Shown here piece by piece: positions 1 to 8,194 of a stretch of 64,000 nucleotides of DNA. Numbering within the stretch: the stretch's first letter is position 1; each line of letters opens with the position of its first letter. The notes beneath the pieces are model-generated. The model was not told where the DNA came from. It worked only from the letters and a program-made list of their open reading frames with translations, and did no database searches. The stretch comes from JAPLJC01 sp963697965 (lineage in GTDB: Bacteria; Desulfobacterota; Desulfobaccia; Desulfobaccales; 0-14-0-80-60-11): contig OY969108.1 in assembly GCA_963697965.1 (NCBI GenBank), positions 3,381,515 to 3,445,514 of the forward strand, read 5' to 3'. The translations under genes and the position numbers were made by a program.

Positions 1-104
1 TCTCACTTCTTGCCAGCGGGGGTTGATTCGACTATAGTGCTTAAGGGGAGGCAGCGGCTTGCCGGGAAGGGGCCAGACGCCCGGGCCGCCAACTCCTTTC
101 TTTA

Positions 105-126
105 GGGCGGACACCTGGGTCCGCCC
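105..126. repeat. Short palindromic dispersed repeat
   Basis: Perfect 8-bp inverted repeat GGGCGGAC / GTCCGCCC around a six-base centre. Almost the same unit (one base different in the left arm) occurs at 63941-63964, so this is a dispersed intergenic repeat. It lies just upstream of the first gene and has no T-tract, so I do not call it a terminator. Confidence 0.6.
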
Positions 127-144
127 CTGCCAAGGCGCTTATCC

Positions 145-1056
145 ATGATGCCCTCAACCAGGCGCAAAATTTCGCCCGTGGTCATCTCCACCGCCCTGGG
201 CCAGGCGGGGCGGGGCATCTTTCCCTATACCCTGCTGCCGGGCTACCGCCGCCTCCTCCAGGTGGTAAGGGAAACCGGCGCCACGGTCTTCACCAAGTCG
301 GCCACCCGCTTCCCCAGGCGGGGCAATTTCGTCCCAGCCAATCCCCTCACCTGGAAATACCTCCGCCGGCTGCCGGAGATGGGCATGCTCAACGCCTACG
401 GCCTCACCAACGGGGGGGTGGCGGCCTGTTCCCGGGATATCCGGCGCTCCTCGGAGGCCGGCATCCACGCCGTCCCCAACCTTTACCCCGAATTCATCAA
501 AGGGACGGAAACCGCCATCCGGGAGACCCTGGAGGCCCTGGAGATTTATCGGGAGAGCCTGGGTCCGCACTTTTGGGCACTGGAACTCAATTTCTCCTGC
601 CCCAACTCCCAGGAGGAGATCGCCCAAAACCTGAAGCAGGGCCTAAACTGCTGCCAGCAGGTTAAGGCGCGCTACCCGGACCTTTTTTTGATTGCCAAGA
701 TCAGCATCTGCCACCCCTACGAGTTTTCCCAGGAGTTGGAAAAAATTGGGGTGGCGGCCATCCACGCCATCAACACCATCCCCTACGAGATCATTTTTCC
801 CCCGGGGCGCTATCCTCCCTCGCCGCTTGTGGACGTGGGCGGCGGCGGGGTCTCCGGCGGCCCGGCCTGGGCCGCGGCCTATGAATACAACCGGGGGCTG
901 CGCCCCAAGGTGGGCTGTTTTTTGATCATGGGCTGCGGGGTGCGCCGCCGCCAGGACGTGCAACGCTACTTCGAGATCGGCGCCGACGCCGTCAGCCTGT
1001 GCACCCTGGCCCTGCGGGATTGGCGGGAGGCGGCCGACATTATCCGGTCTTATTAA
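145..1056 (+). CDS. Dihydroorotate dehydrogenase-like FMN enzyme
   Basis: A 303-residue protein of the class 1 dihydroorotate dehydrogenase / PreA TIM-barrel family, which in pyrimidine synthesis oxidises dihydroorotate using FMN. The family signature ELNFSCPN is at residues 147-154, with Cys152 in the place of the class 1 catalytic base. Lys185 (IAKIS), the INT motif at 210-212, the Gly-rich GGGGVSGGPA phosphate loop at 232-241 and the C-terminal MGCGV...GADAV segment follow in the expected order. Length matches PyrD class 1 (about 305). The N-terminal part is less typical and substrate specificity cannot be read, so a different pyridine or amide substrate is possible. There is no convincing ribosome site before the paired ATGs at 145/148, so the start is uncertain. 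No other pyrimidine gene is nearby. Confidence 0.8.
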   Translation: MMPSTRRKISPVVISTALGQAGRGIFPYTLLPGYRRLLQVVRETGATVFTKSATRFPRRGNFVPANPLTWKYLRRLPEMGMLNAYGLTNGGVAACSRDIRRSSEAGIHAVPNLYPEFIKGTETAIRETLEALEIYRESLGPHFWALELNFSCPNSQEEIAQNLKQGLNCCQQVKARYPDLFLIAKISICHPYEFSQELEKIGVAAIHAINTIPYEIIFPPGRYPPSPLVDVGGGGVSGGPAWAAAYEYNRGLRPKVGCFLIMGCGVRRRQDVQRYFEIGADAVSLCTLALRDWREAADIIRSY

Positions 1057-1120
1057 CCGCCTAGCTGCCATTTTTCGGCGTTGGCTGCCAAAAAAGGCCT
1101 GACCAAACCGGGATGCCAGC

Positions 1121-1300
1121 TAGTGGTCCGTTACATAATTGATTATCTATTGAAAATGACTGATTTTTAACCCCCCTTTGGAAAAGGGGGGTAGGGGAGA
1201 TTTAATATAACATCTTGAAATCCCTCTAAATACCACTTTTTCAAAGGGGGACTTAACCAGGCAAAATCCAGCGTTCCAGTCCTGATATTATGTCCAGCTA
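1121..1300. mobile_element. MITE-like imperfect palindromic element
   Basis: About 180 bp with related ends: TAGTGG...ACATAAT on the left and, read on the opposite strand, TAGCTGGACATAAT on the right. The inside is a large imperfect palindrome: TTAACCCCCCTTTGG...AGATTT near 1168-1202 pairs with AAATCCC...AAAGGGGGACTTAA near 1218-1257. It encodes nothing. A second element with similar ends and C/G-rich arms lies at 58534-58729. The right end directly abuts the ATG of the ThiF-like gene, so it may have replaced that gene's leader. Family membership is my inference from the ends. Confidence 0.6.
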
Positions 1301-2149
1301 ATGATGGAACACTCCACTAGAATGTCCCTTAAGGCGATAGCCAGGCGGGCGATACGAGGCGGCCAGGAATTCCTGGTGGCGCCGATGGCGAGCCTGCGGC
1401 CCTGGGCGGCGGCACAGGGGCTCTCCCTGCGCCAGGCCATCGAAGCGGCCCTTGAGGCGGGCATCTTCCCCGAAGCCCTGGAGCGCAATTTCCCCAGCCT
1501 GACCCCGGCGGCGCAGCTCACCTTATGGCGGGGCAGCGCCCTGGTGGCGGGGCTGGGGGGCCTGGGGGGCTGCCAGGCCATGCTGCTGGCCAGGGCCGGG
1601 GTGGGCCGCCTCTTCCTGGCGGACGGCGACGTCTTCACCCCCTCCAACCTCAACCGCCAGTTGCTGGCCACCGCCCTCACCCTGGGGCAGAATAAGGCCG
1701 TGGTCACCGCCCGCCATCTCCGGGAGATCAACGAGGGCCTCCTCATTGAGGCCATCCCGGAGTTTCTGGATCAGGAGCGCCTGCGGCAGATTCTGCCCGG
1801 AGTGCAGGTGTTGCTGGACGCCCTGGATACCCTGGGGGCCCGGCGGGACCTGATCGCCGCGGCCAAAGAGGCAGGGGTGCCGGTGGTGCACGGCGCCGTG
1901 AACGGCGTCTTTGGCCAGGTGACTACCCTCATGCCCCAGGACCGCGGGGAGGTCAACCTTTATCCCTTCCTTCAAGCCCCGGACCCGGAAACTGTCCCCG
2001 GGGTGCTGGTCCCCACCGTCACCCTGACCGCCAGCCTCCAGGCCATGGAGGCCATCCGCCTGCTGCTGGGAAAAGAGCCCAACTACCGGGGCCGGCTGGC
2101 CCACTTCGACGGCGACACCGGCCGCCTGGAGATCTTGCCGCTGGGCTGA
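1301..2149 (+). CDS. ThiF/MoeB/HesA-like E1 adenylyltransferase
   Basis: A 282-residue E1-type enzyme that would adenylate the C-terminal glycine of a ubiquitin-like sulfur carrier. The nucleotide loop GLGGLGG is at residues 84-90, followed by the acidic DGD (108-110), the SNLNRQ motif (115-120) and Lys132, all classic for ThiF/MoeB. The paired CxxC zinc motifs of MoeB are absent, as in several HesA-type members. About 75 N-terminal residues precede the Rossmann fold. The neighbouring MoaD-like gene (2566-2805, opposite strand) is the obvious partner, and the AOR-like gene beyond it recalls the AorD/AorE pair of bacterial aor operons. The start is uncertain: ATG codons lie at 1301, 1304 and 1322, and the MITE-like element ends at the first of them. 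Confidence 0.85.
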   Translation: MMEHSTRMSLKAIARRAIRGGQEFLVAPMASLRPWAAAQGLSLRQAIEAALEAGIFPEALERNFPSLTPAAQLTLWRGSALVAGLGGLGGCQAMLLARAGVGRLFLADGDVFTPSNLNRQLLATALTLGQNKAVVTARHLREINEGLLIEAIPEFLDQERLRQILPGVQVLLDALDTLGARRDLIAAAKEAGVPVVHGAVNGVFGQVTTLMPQDRGEVNLYPFLQAPDPETVPGVLVPTVTLTASLQAMEAIRLLLGKEPNYRGRLAHFDGDTGRLEILPLG

Positions 2150-2565
2150 TGGTCTTGGGGGGGCCAGGGCTTCCCCAGGCGAGACGCCTGTGCCACCGGC
2201 CCTGCCCCCTTTCTAAACCCCTCCCCCCTCCCGCATAAGACGTGGCGACCGCGGCGCCGGCTTCCAGCTGGTGATGGGGACGCTGGTAACGGTGCGTGAG
2301 ACGCACCCTACAAAACTACAAGACTTCTGCAAAATGGAAGCCGCAGGGAGCGTCTTACGCGCCATTAGGGAAAGAATTAGGGGGAATAGTGGCACAGATA
2401 GGCAGAGTGGGCGCGGCCCACCATTTCCGTAGGGGCGGGGTTTCCACGCCCAGGGCAAACCCACAGGCCAGAGGCCTGTGCCACCAGACGCCGCCCCCAC
2501 AAGCCCAGGCTTCCAGCTGGTGATGGCGCCGCCCCCGGCCTGGACAATACTTTGGGGCGATATTC
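2150..2565. repeat. Intergenic region of dispersed repeats, no gene
   Basis: No credible gene. The stretch is built of short dispersed repeats: GGCTTCCAGCTGGTGATGG occurs at 2259-2277 and again at 2508-2526, and GCCTGTGCCACC occurs near 2186 and 2474. GTAGGGGCGGGGTTTCC-type units like those at the right edge of the window are present around 2430. Small open frames here on both strands change composition at repeat boundaries and resemble nothing known. It separates two convergent genes. Confidence 0.6.
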
Positions 2566-2805
2566 TCAGCCGCCGCCGATGGGTGGAAACAGACCCAGGC
2601 GTTCATTCCCCTGCAAGACAAAATCCGCCTCCCGCCGGCGGCCGTCCACCATGATCAGGGTGACTTCCGGGGCGGGCAGGCCCAGGCGGGCGATCACCAA
2701 CGCCACCGTGGCGCCCGCCGGGACTTCCAATGAAATTCCGTTATACGGATCGTAACCGGAAGCATATTGCCGCAGGGTGGCGTTGAGGAAGATTTTAAGC
2801 GGCAT
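2566..2805 (-). CDS. MoaD/ThiS-like sulfur-carrier protein
   Basis: A 79-residue beta-grasp ubiquitin-like protein. It begins MPLKIFLNATLRQYA and ends PPIGGG, the flexible Gly-Gly tail on which MoaD/ThiS proteins are thiocarboxylated. The central VPAGATVALVIARLGLP segment matches the family's helix region, and length fits MoaD (about 80). An upstream ATG at 2850 would add 15 unlike residues, so I place the start at 2805. It lies 134 bases downstream of the AOR-like gene on the same strand and faces the ThiF-like E1. In Aromatoleum-type aor operons a MoaD-like protein (AorD) and a MoeB-like protein (AorE) accompany the tungsten enzyme, so a role in making or sulfurating tungstopterin is the best guess. 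One tail glycine more than the usual GG is present. Confidence 0.8.
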   Translation of the reverse strand: MPLKIFLNATLRQYASGYDPYNGISLEVPAGATVALVIARLGLPAPEVTLIMVDGRRREADFVLQGNERLGLFPPIGGG

Positions 2806-2939
2806 GTTTATCGGCGCGTTTCGCCCCTGGCAGCCGGGGCCTGAGCCCACGCTGTCAAGGCTCTTGACACAGGTTGGGAGTGGGTTTGGGGGAGGCCGGG
2901 ATTTTCTGCCGGGACCCTGGCCCTCCCCCCACCATCTTT

Positions 2940-4424
2940 CTACAAATCTGCCAGCACCTGGGCGATTTCCTCGTCGGTGAAGTCCCAGGTGACGTTGTGC
3001 GGTTTCAGATTCTCTTTAAAAAAGCCCGGCAGGTGGTCCTGGGTCCGGGTGAAGCGCGCCTCCCGGTTGAAGCTCTTCTCGTCGTGGAGGATCTGTCGGC
3101 CCAGGGCCGTCACGTCGACGGTGGTGAGGCTCAGGCCGTAGCAGGCATTGATCAGGTCCACGAGGCACTGCAGGGCCTCGGGGTTGTCCAGCACCGGGAA
3201 GGCCACGGACGGGCAGAGGCCGGTGGCGTCGATGGCCGCGGTGGCGATCTGCGGGTTCCGGGAGAATTCGATGTTGCCTTCCTTTTTCAAGGATTCGCCG
3301 CCGCAGCCGCACTGCAGGAAATTAACGGCCACCGCGTAGCCTGCGGTGGCGTCGCCACCCATGGGGCTGGCGGCGCGGGTGAGGCCCACCCCCTTTTCGG
3401 CCCGACGGTCACAGGCTGGCAGGGCCTCCCCCTTTGCCGCCGGGACCCGCTCCAGCCCCAGGGCCTGGCCGGTGAAGGCCGAGCCGTTGCCGATGATCAA
3501 ACCCCAGGGGTCGTTTTTTCCCACCTTTTTCAGCATCTTGAGGGCCACGGACCCCGAGCCCCAGGGGATGACCCCCCCTTCCATCAGCACACCCAGGGTA
3601 ACCCCCATTTCGATGGGATCCAGGCCGAGGTCATCGCAGAGGCGGTCCAGTTGAGCAATCTCATCCGGGTGGCGGATCCGGGTATTGGCCTCCAGGGCCC
3701 TGTGGGTCTCGTATTCGTAGCCGGAGGTGAGATATTTGCCCTTGGCGCGGGCGGCGGCCTTGAATCCCTCCGGGTCGGCCAGGGGAACGCTGGCCGGGGC
3801 CCCCTTATCGTCCACCACCAGGGCCTTGAGCTTCTTGGACCCCATCAAGGCCCCCAAGCCGCCCCGGCCTGCCGCCCGGGCGGGACGGCCGGCGGGATCG
3901 CTGACCTGGATGCTGGCCGCGGTCAGGCATTTCTCGCCGGCCGGGCCGATGCTCAACACCCCCACGCCCCGGCCGAAGCGCTTCCAGAGCAGGGCCATGG
4001 TCCGGTAGTTCCCCAGACCCTCATACTCGGAAGCAGGGAAGAATTCCACCCCCTCCGGGGAAATCTTCACCAGGCAGCAGCCGTCAGCCTGCCTGGGTTT
4101 GCCCTCCAGCACCACCGCCTTGATGCCCAGGCGGGCCAGCTTTTGGGAAACGGTCCCCCCGACGTTGCCCTCCTTGATGGCGCCGGTGAGGGGAGATTTG
4201 CCGCCCGCCGAGAGGTGCCCGGAGTTGGCCGCAAAGGTGCCGGCGAGCAGCCCCGGGGCCAGCACCAGCTTGTTGGCGGTGCTCAGAGGGTGACAGCTAG
4301 GGTCCACCTCCTCCCGGATGAGGCGGGAAGTGAGGGCTCGCCCCCCCAAACCGGTGTAGGCCGGGGGAACTTCTTCCCAGTGGTAACTCTGGCGAGCCAT
4401 ATTGAGGCGCAGAATCCTGGCCAT
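2940..4424 (-). CDS. AOR-like protein lacking the canonical Fe-S cysteine segment
   Basis: A 494-residue homologue of aldehyde:ferredoxin oxidoreductase, which oxidises aldehydes to acids at a tungsten bis-pterin. The N-terminal domain is typical (TGLGGRALTSRL at 24-35, SGHLSAGGKSPLTGAIKEG near 68-86, GRGGLGALMGSKKLKAL at 187-202). YEYETHRALEANT then follows at 236-248, yet in ordinary AORs about 75-80 residues lie between, holding the CxxCxxxC cluster ligands. That block is absent, making the protein about 100 residues short. C404 (GLC) sits where the fourth ligand would be. The usual GADH-type motif reads GGDATAG at 356-362, so the active-site His also looks lost. The ATG at 4424 is preceded by AAGGAG. 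It may be a non-canonical enzyme, a subunit or a cofactor-handling protein; function is inference. Confidence 0.85.
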   Translation of the reverse strand: MARILRLNMARQSYHWEEVPPAYTGLGGRALTSRLIREEVDPSCHPLSTANKLVLAPGLLAGTFAANSGHLSAGGKSPLTGAIKEGNVGGTVSQKLARLGIKAVVLEGKPRQADGCCLVKISPEGVEFFPASEYEGLGNYRTMALLWKRFGRGVGVLSIGPAGEKCLTAASIQVSDPAGRPARAAGRGGLGALMGSKKLKALVVDDKGAPASVPLADPEGFKAAARAKGKYLTSGYEYETHRALEANTRIRHPDEIAQLDRLCDDLGLDPIEMGVTLGVLMEGGVIPWGSGSVALKMLKKVGKNDPWGLIIGNGSAFTGQALGLERVPAAKGEALPACDRRAEKGVGLTRAASPMGGDATAGYAVAVNFLQCGCGGESLKKEGNIEFSRNPQIATAAIDATGLCPSVAFPVLDNPEALQCLVDLINACYGLSLTTVDVTALGRQILHDEKSFNREARFTRTQDHLPGFFKENLKPHNVTWDFTDEEIAQVLADL

Positions 4425-4595
4425 GGGTGAAACTCCTTGGCAATAAATACCCAAAATTCCGGGAATGGCCTTTTCTCCCGGCGAAGGGCGGCTGACCAGG
4501 GAGTAAGCAAAAGTTAAGGCGTCATCGTTGAGAAGGCAAGGACCGGGCCGGCAGGAATTTCCCTGGGCGGCGGGGTCGAGCCAATGGGCTTTCCC

Positions 4596-4623
4596 TTGAA
4601 AGTTCATATGATCAAGTTATAAT
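4596..4623 (+). promoter_or_regulatory. Sigma-70-type promoter for the GAF histidine kinase
   Basis: TTGAAA (4596-4601), a 16-base spacer and a perfect TATAAT (4618-4623) lie 32 bases before the histidine kinase ATG. Seen by eye only. Confidence 0.6.
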
Positions 4624-4655
4624 TATCGGGCAACTGCCCACCTAGCGGAGGAATC

Positions 4656-6071
4656 ATGGCCGACGCGGAGACGCTGCACCGGCTGAATGAGGAACTGGAG
4701 CAGCGGGTCGGGGAGCGCACCGAGGAATTGCGGGGAACGGTGGCTCGACTGGAAGAAGAAATGAGCGATCGACAAGAGGCCGAACAGAAGGCGGCCGCCC
4801 TGGGAAGGCTTTACCGTTTATTGACCCGGGTGTATGAAACCATTGTGCACGCCCAAGACCAGGAAGGGCTTTTCCGCCAGGCCTGCCGGATCATGATGGA
4901 GGAGGGGGACTTCCTGCTGTGCTGGATCGGCCGGGTCGATTGGGAAGCCGGGTTGGTCCGGGCTGCGGCGCAATTCGACCTCATAGAGGATTATCCACAA
5001 AACATTACTATTTCCCTGGGAGATGTCCCGGAGGGCCTGGGACCGACTGGGGTAGCGGTGCGCCAGGGGCGCTGGGATGTTTGCCTCGATATTGCCGCTG
5101 ATCCCCGCATGGCCCCCTGGAGGAAGGAGGCCCTGGCGCGGGGTTTCAAGTCCTCCGCCGCTTTTCCCTTGTTTGTGGGCGAAAGGGTCGAAGGAGTCCT
5201 GACCCTCTATTCCGGGCAGAAGGGTTTCTTCAATACGGAAGAGATCTCGGCGCTCAACTCCCTGGCCCAGGAGCTCTCCTTCGCCATGGTATCGATGGAC
5301 CGGGAAGCCAGACGCCGGCAGGCGGAAGCAGAGATCCACCGCCTTAACGAAGAACTGGAGCAGCGGGTCAAGGAGCGCACCGCTCAGCTGGAGTTCGCCA
5401 ACCGGGAACTGGAAGCCTTCACTTATTCAGTGTCCCATGACCTCAAGGCCCCCATCCGGGCCATCCAGGGTTTCTCCCGAATGCTGGCGAGCGAGCATGC
5501 CTCCCGGCTGGATGAAGAAGGTCTAAGGCTGCTCGACGTTATCGTCGACAATACCCGGATGATGGGCAACCTCATCAATGACCTGTTGGCCCTGTCGCGG
5601 CTGGAGCGGCAGCAGCTAAGCAAGTCCGTCGTCGATTTGGCTGCTGTCAGTAAACGGGCCTTCGAGCAACTCCGGGCCGAAGCGCCGGACCGGGATTTGC
5701 AATTAATCGTTGCGGACCCGCCCCCGGCCTTCGGTGACCCCAAACTGCTCACTCAGGTGATGATGAATCTCCTGGACAATGCCATCAAATACACCAGGTC
5801 CAGCGAGAGCGCGGTCATTGAAGTGGGCGGGCGGGTGGCGGACCAGGAAACCGTCCACTATGTCAAGGACAACGGAGTCGGGTTTGATGAACGCTATGCC
5901 GAAAACCTGTTCGGCGTCTTCCAGCGTCTGCACGGGCGGGGGGAGTACGAAGGCAGCGGGGTCGGCCTGGCCATCGTCAAGCGTCTGGTGGTAAGGCACG
6001 GTGGCCGGGTGTGGGCCGCCGGGAAGGTGAACGAGGGCGCCACCTTCTACTTTGCCTTGCCTAAGGAGTGA
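4656..6071 (+). CDS. GAF-domain sensor histidine kinase
   Basis: A 471-residue soluble kinase without membrane segments. Order: coiled coil (residues 5-45), GAF sensor domain (about 50-210), second coiled coil, HisKA dimerisation domain with phospho-acceptor motif SVSHDLKAPIRA, and HATPase_c with the N box NLLDNAIKYT and the G2-type GSGVGLAIVKRL. The coiled-coil phrase HRLNEELEQRV.ERT occurs twice, before and after the GAF domain, with closely similar DNA, which suggests an internal duplication or domain insertion. The end of the protein is a normal kinase C-terminus without a receiver domain. No response regulator gene adjoins it, so its partner is elsewhere. The start ATG follows a GGAGGA site and the promoter at 4596-4623. 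The ligand of the GAF domain cannot be told. Confidence 0.9.
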   Translation: MADAETLHRLNEELEQRVGERTEELRGTVARLEEEMSDRQEAEQKAAALGRLYRLLTRVYETIVHAQDQEGLFRQACRIMMEEGDFLLCWIGRVDWEAGLVRAAAQFDLIEDYPQNITISLGDVPEGLGPTGVAVRQGRWDVCLDIAADPRMAPWRKEALARGFKSSAAFPLFVGERVEGVLTLYSGQKGFFNTEEISALNSLAQELSFAMVSMDREARRRQAEAEIHRLNEELEQRVKERTAQLEFANRELEAFTYSVSHDLKAPIRAIQGFSRMLASEHASRLDEEGLRLLDVIVDNTRMMGNLINDLLALSRLERQQLSKSVVDLAAVSKRAFEQLRAEAPDRDLQLIVADPPPAFGDPKLLTQVMMNLLDNAIKYTRSSESAVIEVGGRVADQETVHYVKDNGVGFDERYAENLFGVFQRLHGRGEYEGSGVGLAIVKRLVVRHGGRVWAAGKVNEGATFYFALPKE

Positions 6072-6326
6072 TGGGGTCGCTGACCCCTATCTCAAAGACC
6101 TATCTCATCCCGGGCTATTCAAAGCTAATGAAGTTTCGCCCCAATCCTGGCGACTAGTCCCGGGTCCGCAAGACGCCTAGCAATTCGCGCCGAAATCTGT
6201 CTAATGAATAAAAGGGAAGATGTGCCTGGTTCGGACCAGGCAAGTGATTACGCTAGTCAGAAAGGGAGGCCGGCCGCAAATTGCAGCCGCCCCAGAGACT
6301 GATCCTCAAAACCAAAGGAGCCGTTT

Positions 6327-6788
6327 ATGAAAAAGTTGAGTATCCTGTTAATACTGGCAATTTTCCTGGGCGCCGGCATGATAGGGGCGATGCCTGGGCT
6401 TTCCCAGGCGCAGGTCTATCCGCCCCCGCCTGGGCCGGTCGCATCAGCCCCTTATGTTGGCCTCAATACCCCCTGGGTCTATTACAACGGTGATTGGTTC
6501 TTGAATGGCATCCTGTATTACTTTTTTGGCCCACGTTATGGATGGGGCCCGTATTACGCCTATCCCGAAACCTTCATAGTCAGACCCGGCCAATGGTATG
6601 GGCCGAAATGGGATGGGTGGTATCGAGCCCATCCGGTTTTCTGGAAGAATTTTCAGCACGCCTACCCGCATTGGCGCGGACACGCTGTAGGCCGTCATTA
6701 TGGCGAGGAGTTCTATAACAGGTATCATCCTGGCCAGGGCGGCGGTTGGCATCACGGGGTCCCTGGTCATGAATTTCATCGGCCCTAA
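6327..6788 (+). CDS. Secreted Tyr/Trp/Pro-rich protein of unknown function
   Basis: A 153-residue protein with a clear Sec signal peptide (Lys-Lys, then a hydrophobic run, likely cleavage after LSQAQ near residue 30). The mature part is rich in Tyr, Trp, Gly, Pro and His, with repeated short aromatic motifs such as WVYYNGDWF and WHHGVPGHEF, and has no cysteine. Such composition is common in small envelope or surface proteins; I do not recognise a family. An AAAGGAG site sits just before the ATG. It stands alone between the kinase and the CAP-domain gene, all on the plus strand. The C-terminal part of the 818-residue protein at 34714-37170 has a similar aromatic, Gly-rich style but no clear alignment. 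Confidence 0.75.
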   Translation: MKKLSILLILAIFLGAGMIGAMPGLSQAQVYPPPPGPVASAPYVGLNTPWVYYNGDWFLNGILYYFFGPRYGWGPYYAYPETFIVRPGQWYGPKWDGWYRAHPVFWKNFQHAYPHWRGHAVGRHYGEEFYNRYHPGQGGGWHHGVPGHEFHRP

Positions 6789-6902
6789 GCAAGCTGGCCG
6801 GTGATTGAAGGCGAAAATGGAGAGGGCAGGGCAGGCAAAGGGTGCGGGTTGGATGCCGCCCCTGAGCCTGCCCGCTGCCCGAGGGTCGACTGAGGTTTCC
6901 GG

Positions 6903-7501
6903 GTGCGAAAATTATTAGCGCCGGTCATGGCGGCCATAGTCTGGGCCGCCTGGCTCACCGCCCTGATGGGGCCCCTGGGCTGTCAGCCATATCCGCAGCA
7001 GCCCTACCAGGGTCAACCATATCCCGGGCAGCAGTATCAGCCCCCGTCATCCTGGGGTCCCCGGGCCCAGGCCCCGGCGCACCTTAATGACGTGGCAGAA
7101 TGGATCGGGCGCTTCACCAATGAAATCCGCCAGAGATCCAGCCTCCCCCCCTGGCCAAAGACGGGAATCTCTCAACCGTTGCCCAGGGTTATAGCGATGA
7201 CATGCTGCGGCGTGGCTTTTTTTCCCATACCAATCCCGAAGGCCTGACTGTCAAGGACAGGCTCAGCCCATATTTCTCCGGCTCCCTCCGCAGCTGGGGA
7301 GAAAACATCTGGGAAGGCTCCAACATCTCCGCCGCTAACAGCGAGGCCCTGGCCCGGTATATTATGGATTCCTGGATGTCCAGCCCCGGTCACCGGGAAA
7401 ACATCCTGAGCGCCGACTACACCCACCTGGGCGTGGGGGTTGCTGCCCTGGGCGGGGAAATCCGGGCCACCCAAGATTTCGCCAATCTTCGAGGCAGGTA
7501 G
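6903..7501 (+). pseudogene. CAP/SCP-domain secreted protein, frameshifted
   Basis: Two overlapping frames make one CAP-superfamily (SCP/PR1) protein. The first (6903-7247, GTG start with GAGG upstream) gives a signal sequence, a Gln/Pro/Tyr-rich linker and the domain start NDVAEWIGRFTNEIRQ. The second frame carries the rest: LAKDGNLSTVAQGYSDDM, then RRGFFSHTNPEG with the family's key His, WGENIW, and the signature SWMSSPGHRENILS, ending 7501. The frames join if the seven-C run at 7145-7151 had eight C residues, giving RSSLPPLAKDG. Either the gene is broken by a one-base deletion or the run is misread. Bacterial CAP proteins are secreted or envelope-bound with poorly known roles. Whether the N-terminus is a lipoprotein signal (PLGC) is unclear. 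Confidence 0.8.
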
Positions 7502-7603
7502 CCCGTCCCCCGGAAGAGGCAGGTTAGCCGTTGGAAGGCTCGCAGGACATTCCCCGGCAGTGAGCGGCCCGGGAGGCTTTAACCGCGATGGCGGCCCGGG
7601 GAG

Positions 7604-7939
7604 TTAATCCGCGTAGACGAAAACCGGCCCCGAAAGGAATTCCAGCGCCACCCCATAGTGGGGGGATTCTTTAGTCGGCTGCTCTACGCGCTTGACTTTC
7701 CCGGTGGCCTTGATTATGTAGGGGATGAGGGGATTGGCGTGGTCGGGCTGGAATTTGAAAATGAAGTCGGCAATGTCGTCAGGTTGCAACCTGGGAGCAG
7801 TTTCGGACATATGCAGGCCGCCAATGCTGAGGTCCGTCATAACGGCCCGGTGGGAAAAGGTATCTTCCGAACCCTGCAATTGTGCCTGGTATTCGAACGG
7901 CAAGGACTTATAGATCCGGGGGAATAATCGCCGCTCCAT
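7604..7939 (-). CDS. PilZ domain protein (c-di-GMP binding)
   Basis: A 111-residue single PilZ domain. Both c-di-GMP motifs are present: RxxxR as RLFPR at residues 4-8, and D/NxSxxG as DLSIGG in the middle. The rest (YGVALEF near the end) matches the barrel's last strands. Such stand-alone proteins act as cytoplasmic receptors that pass a c-di-GMP signal to motility, secretion or exopolysaccharide machinery. No GGDEF or EAL gene adjoins it, so its partner is unknown. It is convergent with the CAP-domain gene and separated from the liv operon by 255 AT-rich bases. Confidence 0.85.
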   Translation of the reverse strand: MERRLFPRIYKSLPFEYQAQLQGSEDTFSHRAVMTDLSIGGLHMSETAPRLQPDDIADFIFKFQPDHANPLIPYIIKATGKVKRVEQPTKESPHYGVALEFLSGPVFVYAD

Positions 7940-8194
7940 GATACACCCCGCCCAGGGTTGACTGAAAATTATATGGGCAACCTTGGCTGCCCCTGGTCAA
8001 AAGGGGCCAGGGAATCCCCAAAAGTTTACATGGACCCAAACAATGGTGATAACCTTACAATATAAATTCAAAAAATTGAAAAGCTAATTTTTTGATATCG
8101 ATTATTGCCCTTACCCTAAAAAATCTGCCAAAATACCGGGATAATTGCTAGCAGGCATGAGGCTCCCTGGGCAGACTCGAAACCCAAAACGCAG

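Noticed and set aside
2874..4430. Long 518-codon open frame on the plus strand opposite the AOR-like gene
   Set aside because: It is antisense to a conserved coding region with the GC pattern of its partner; composition is Gly/His/Gln-rich without family resemblance.
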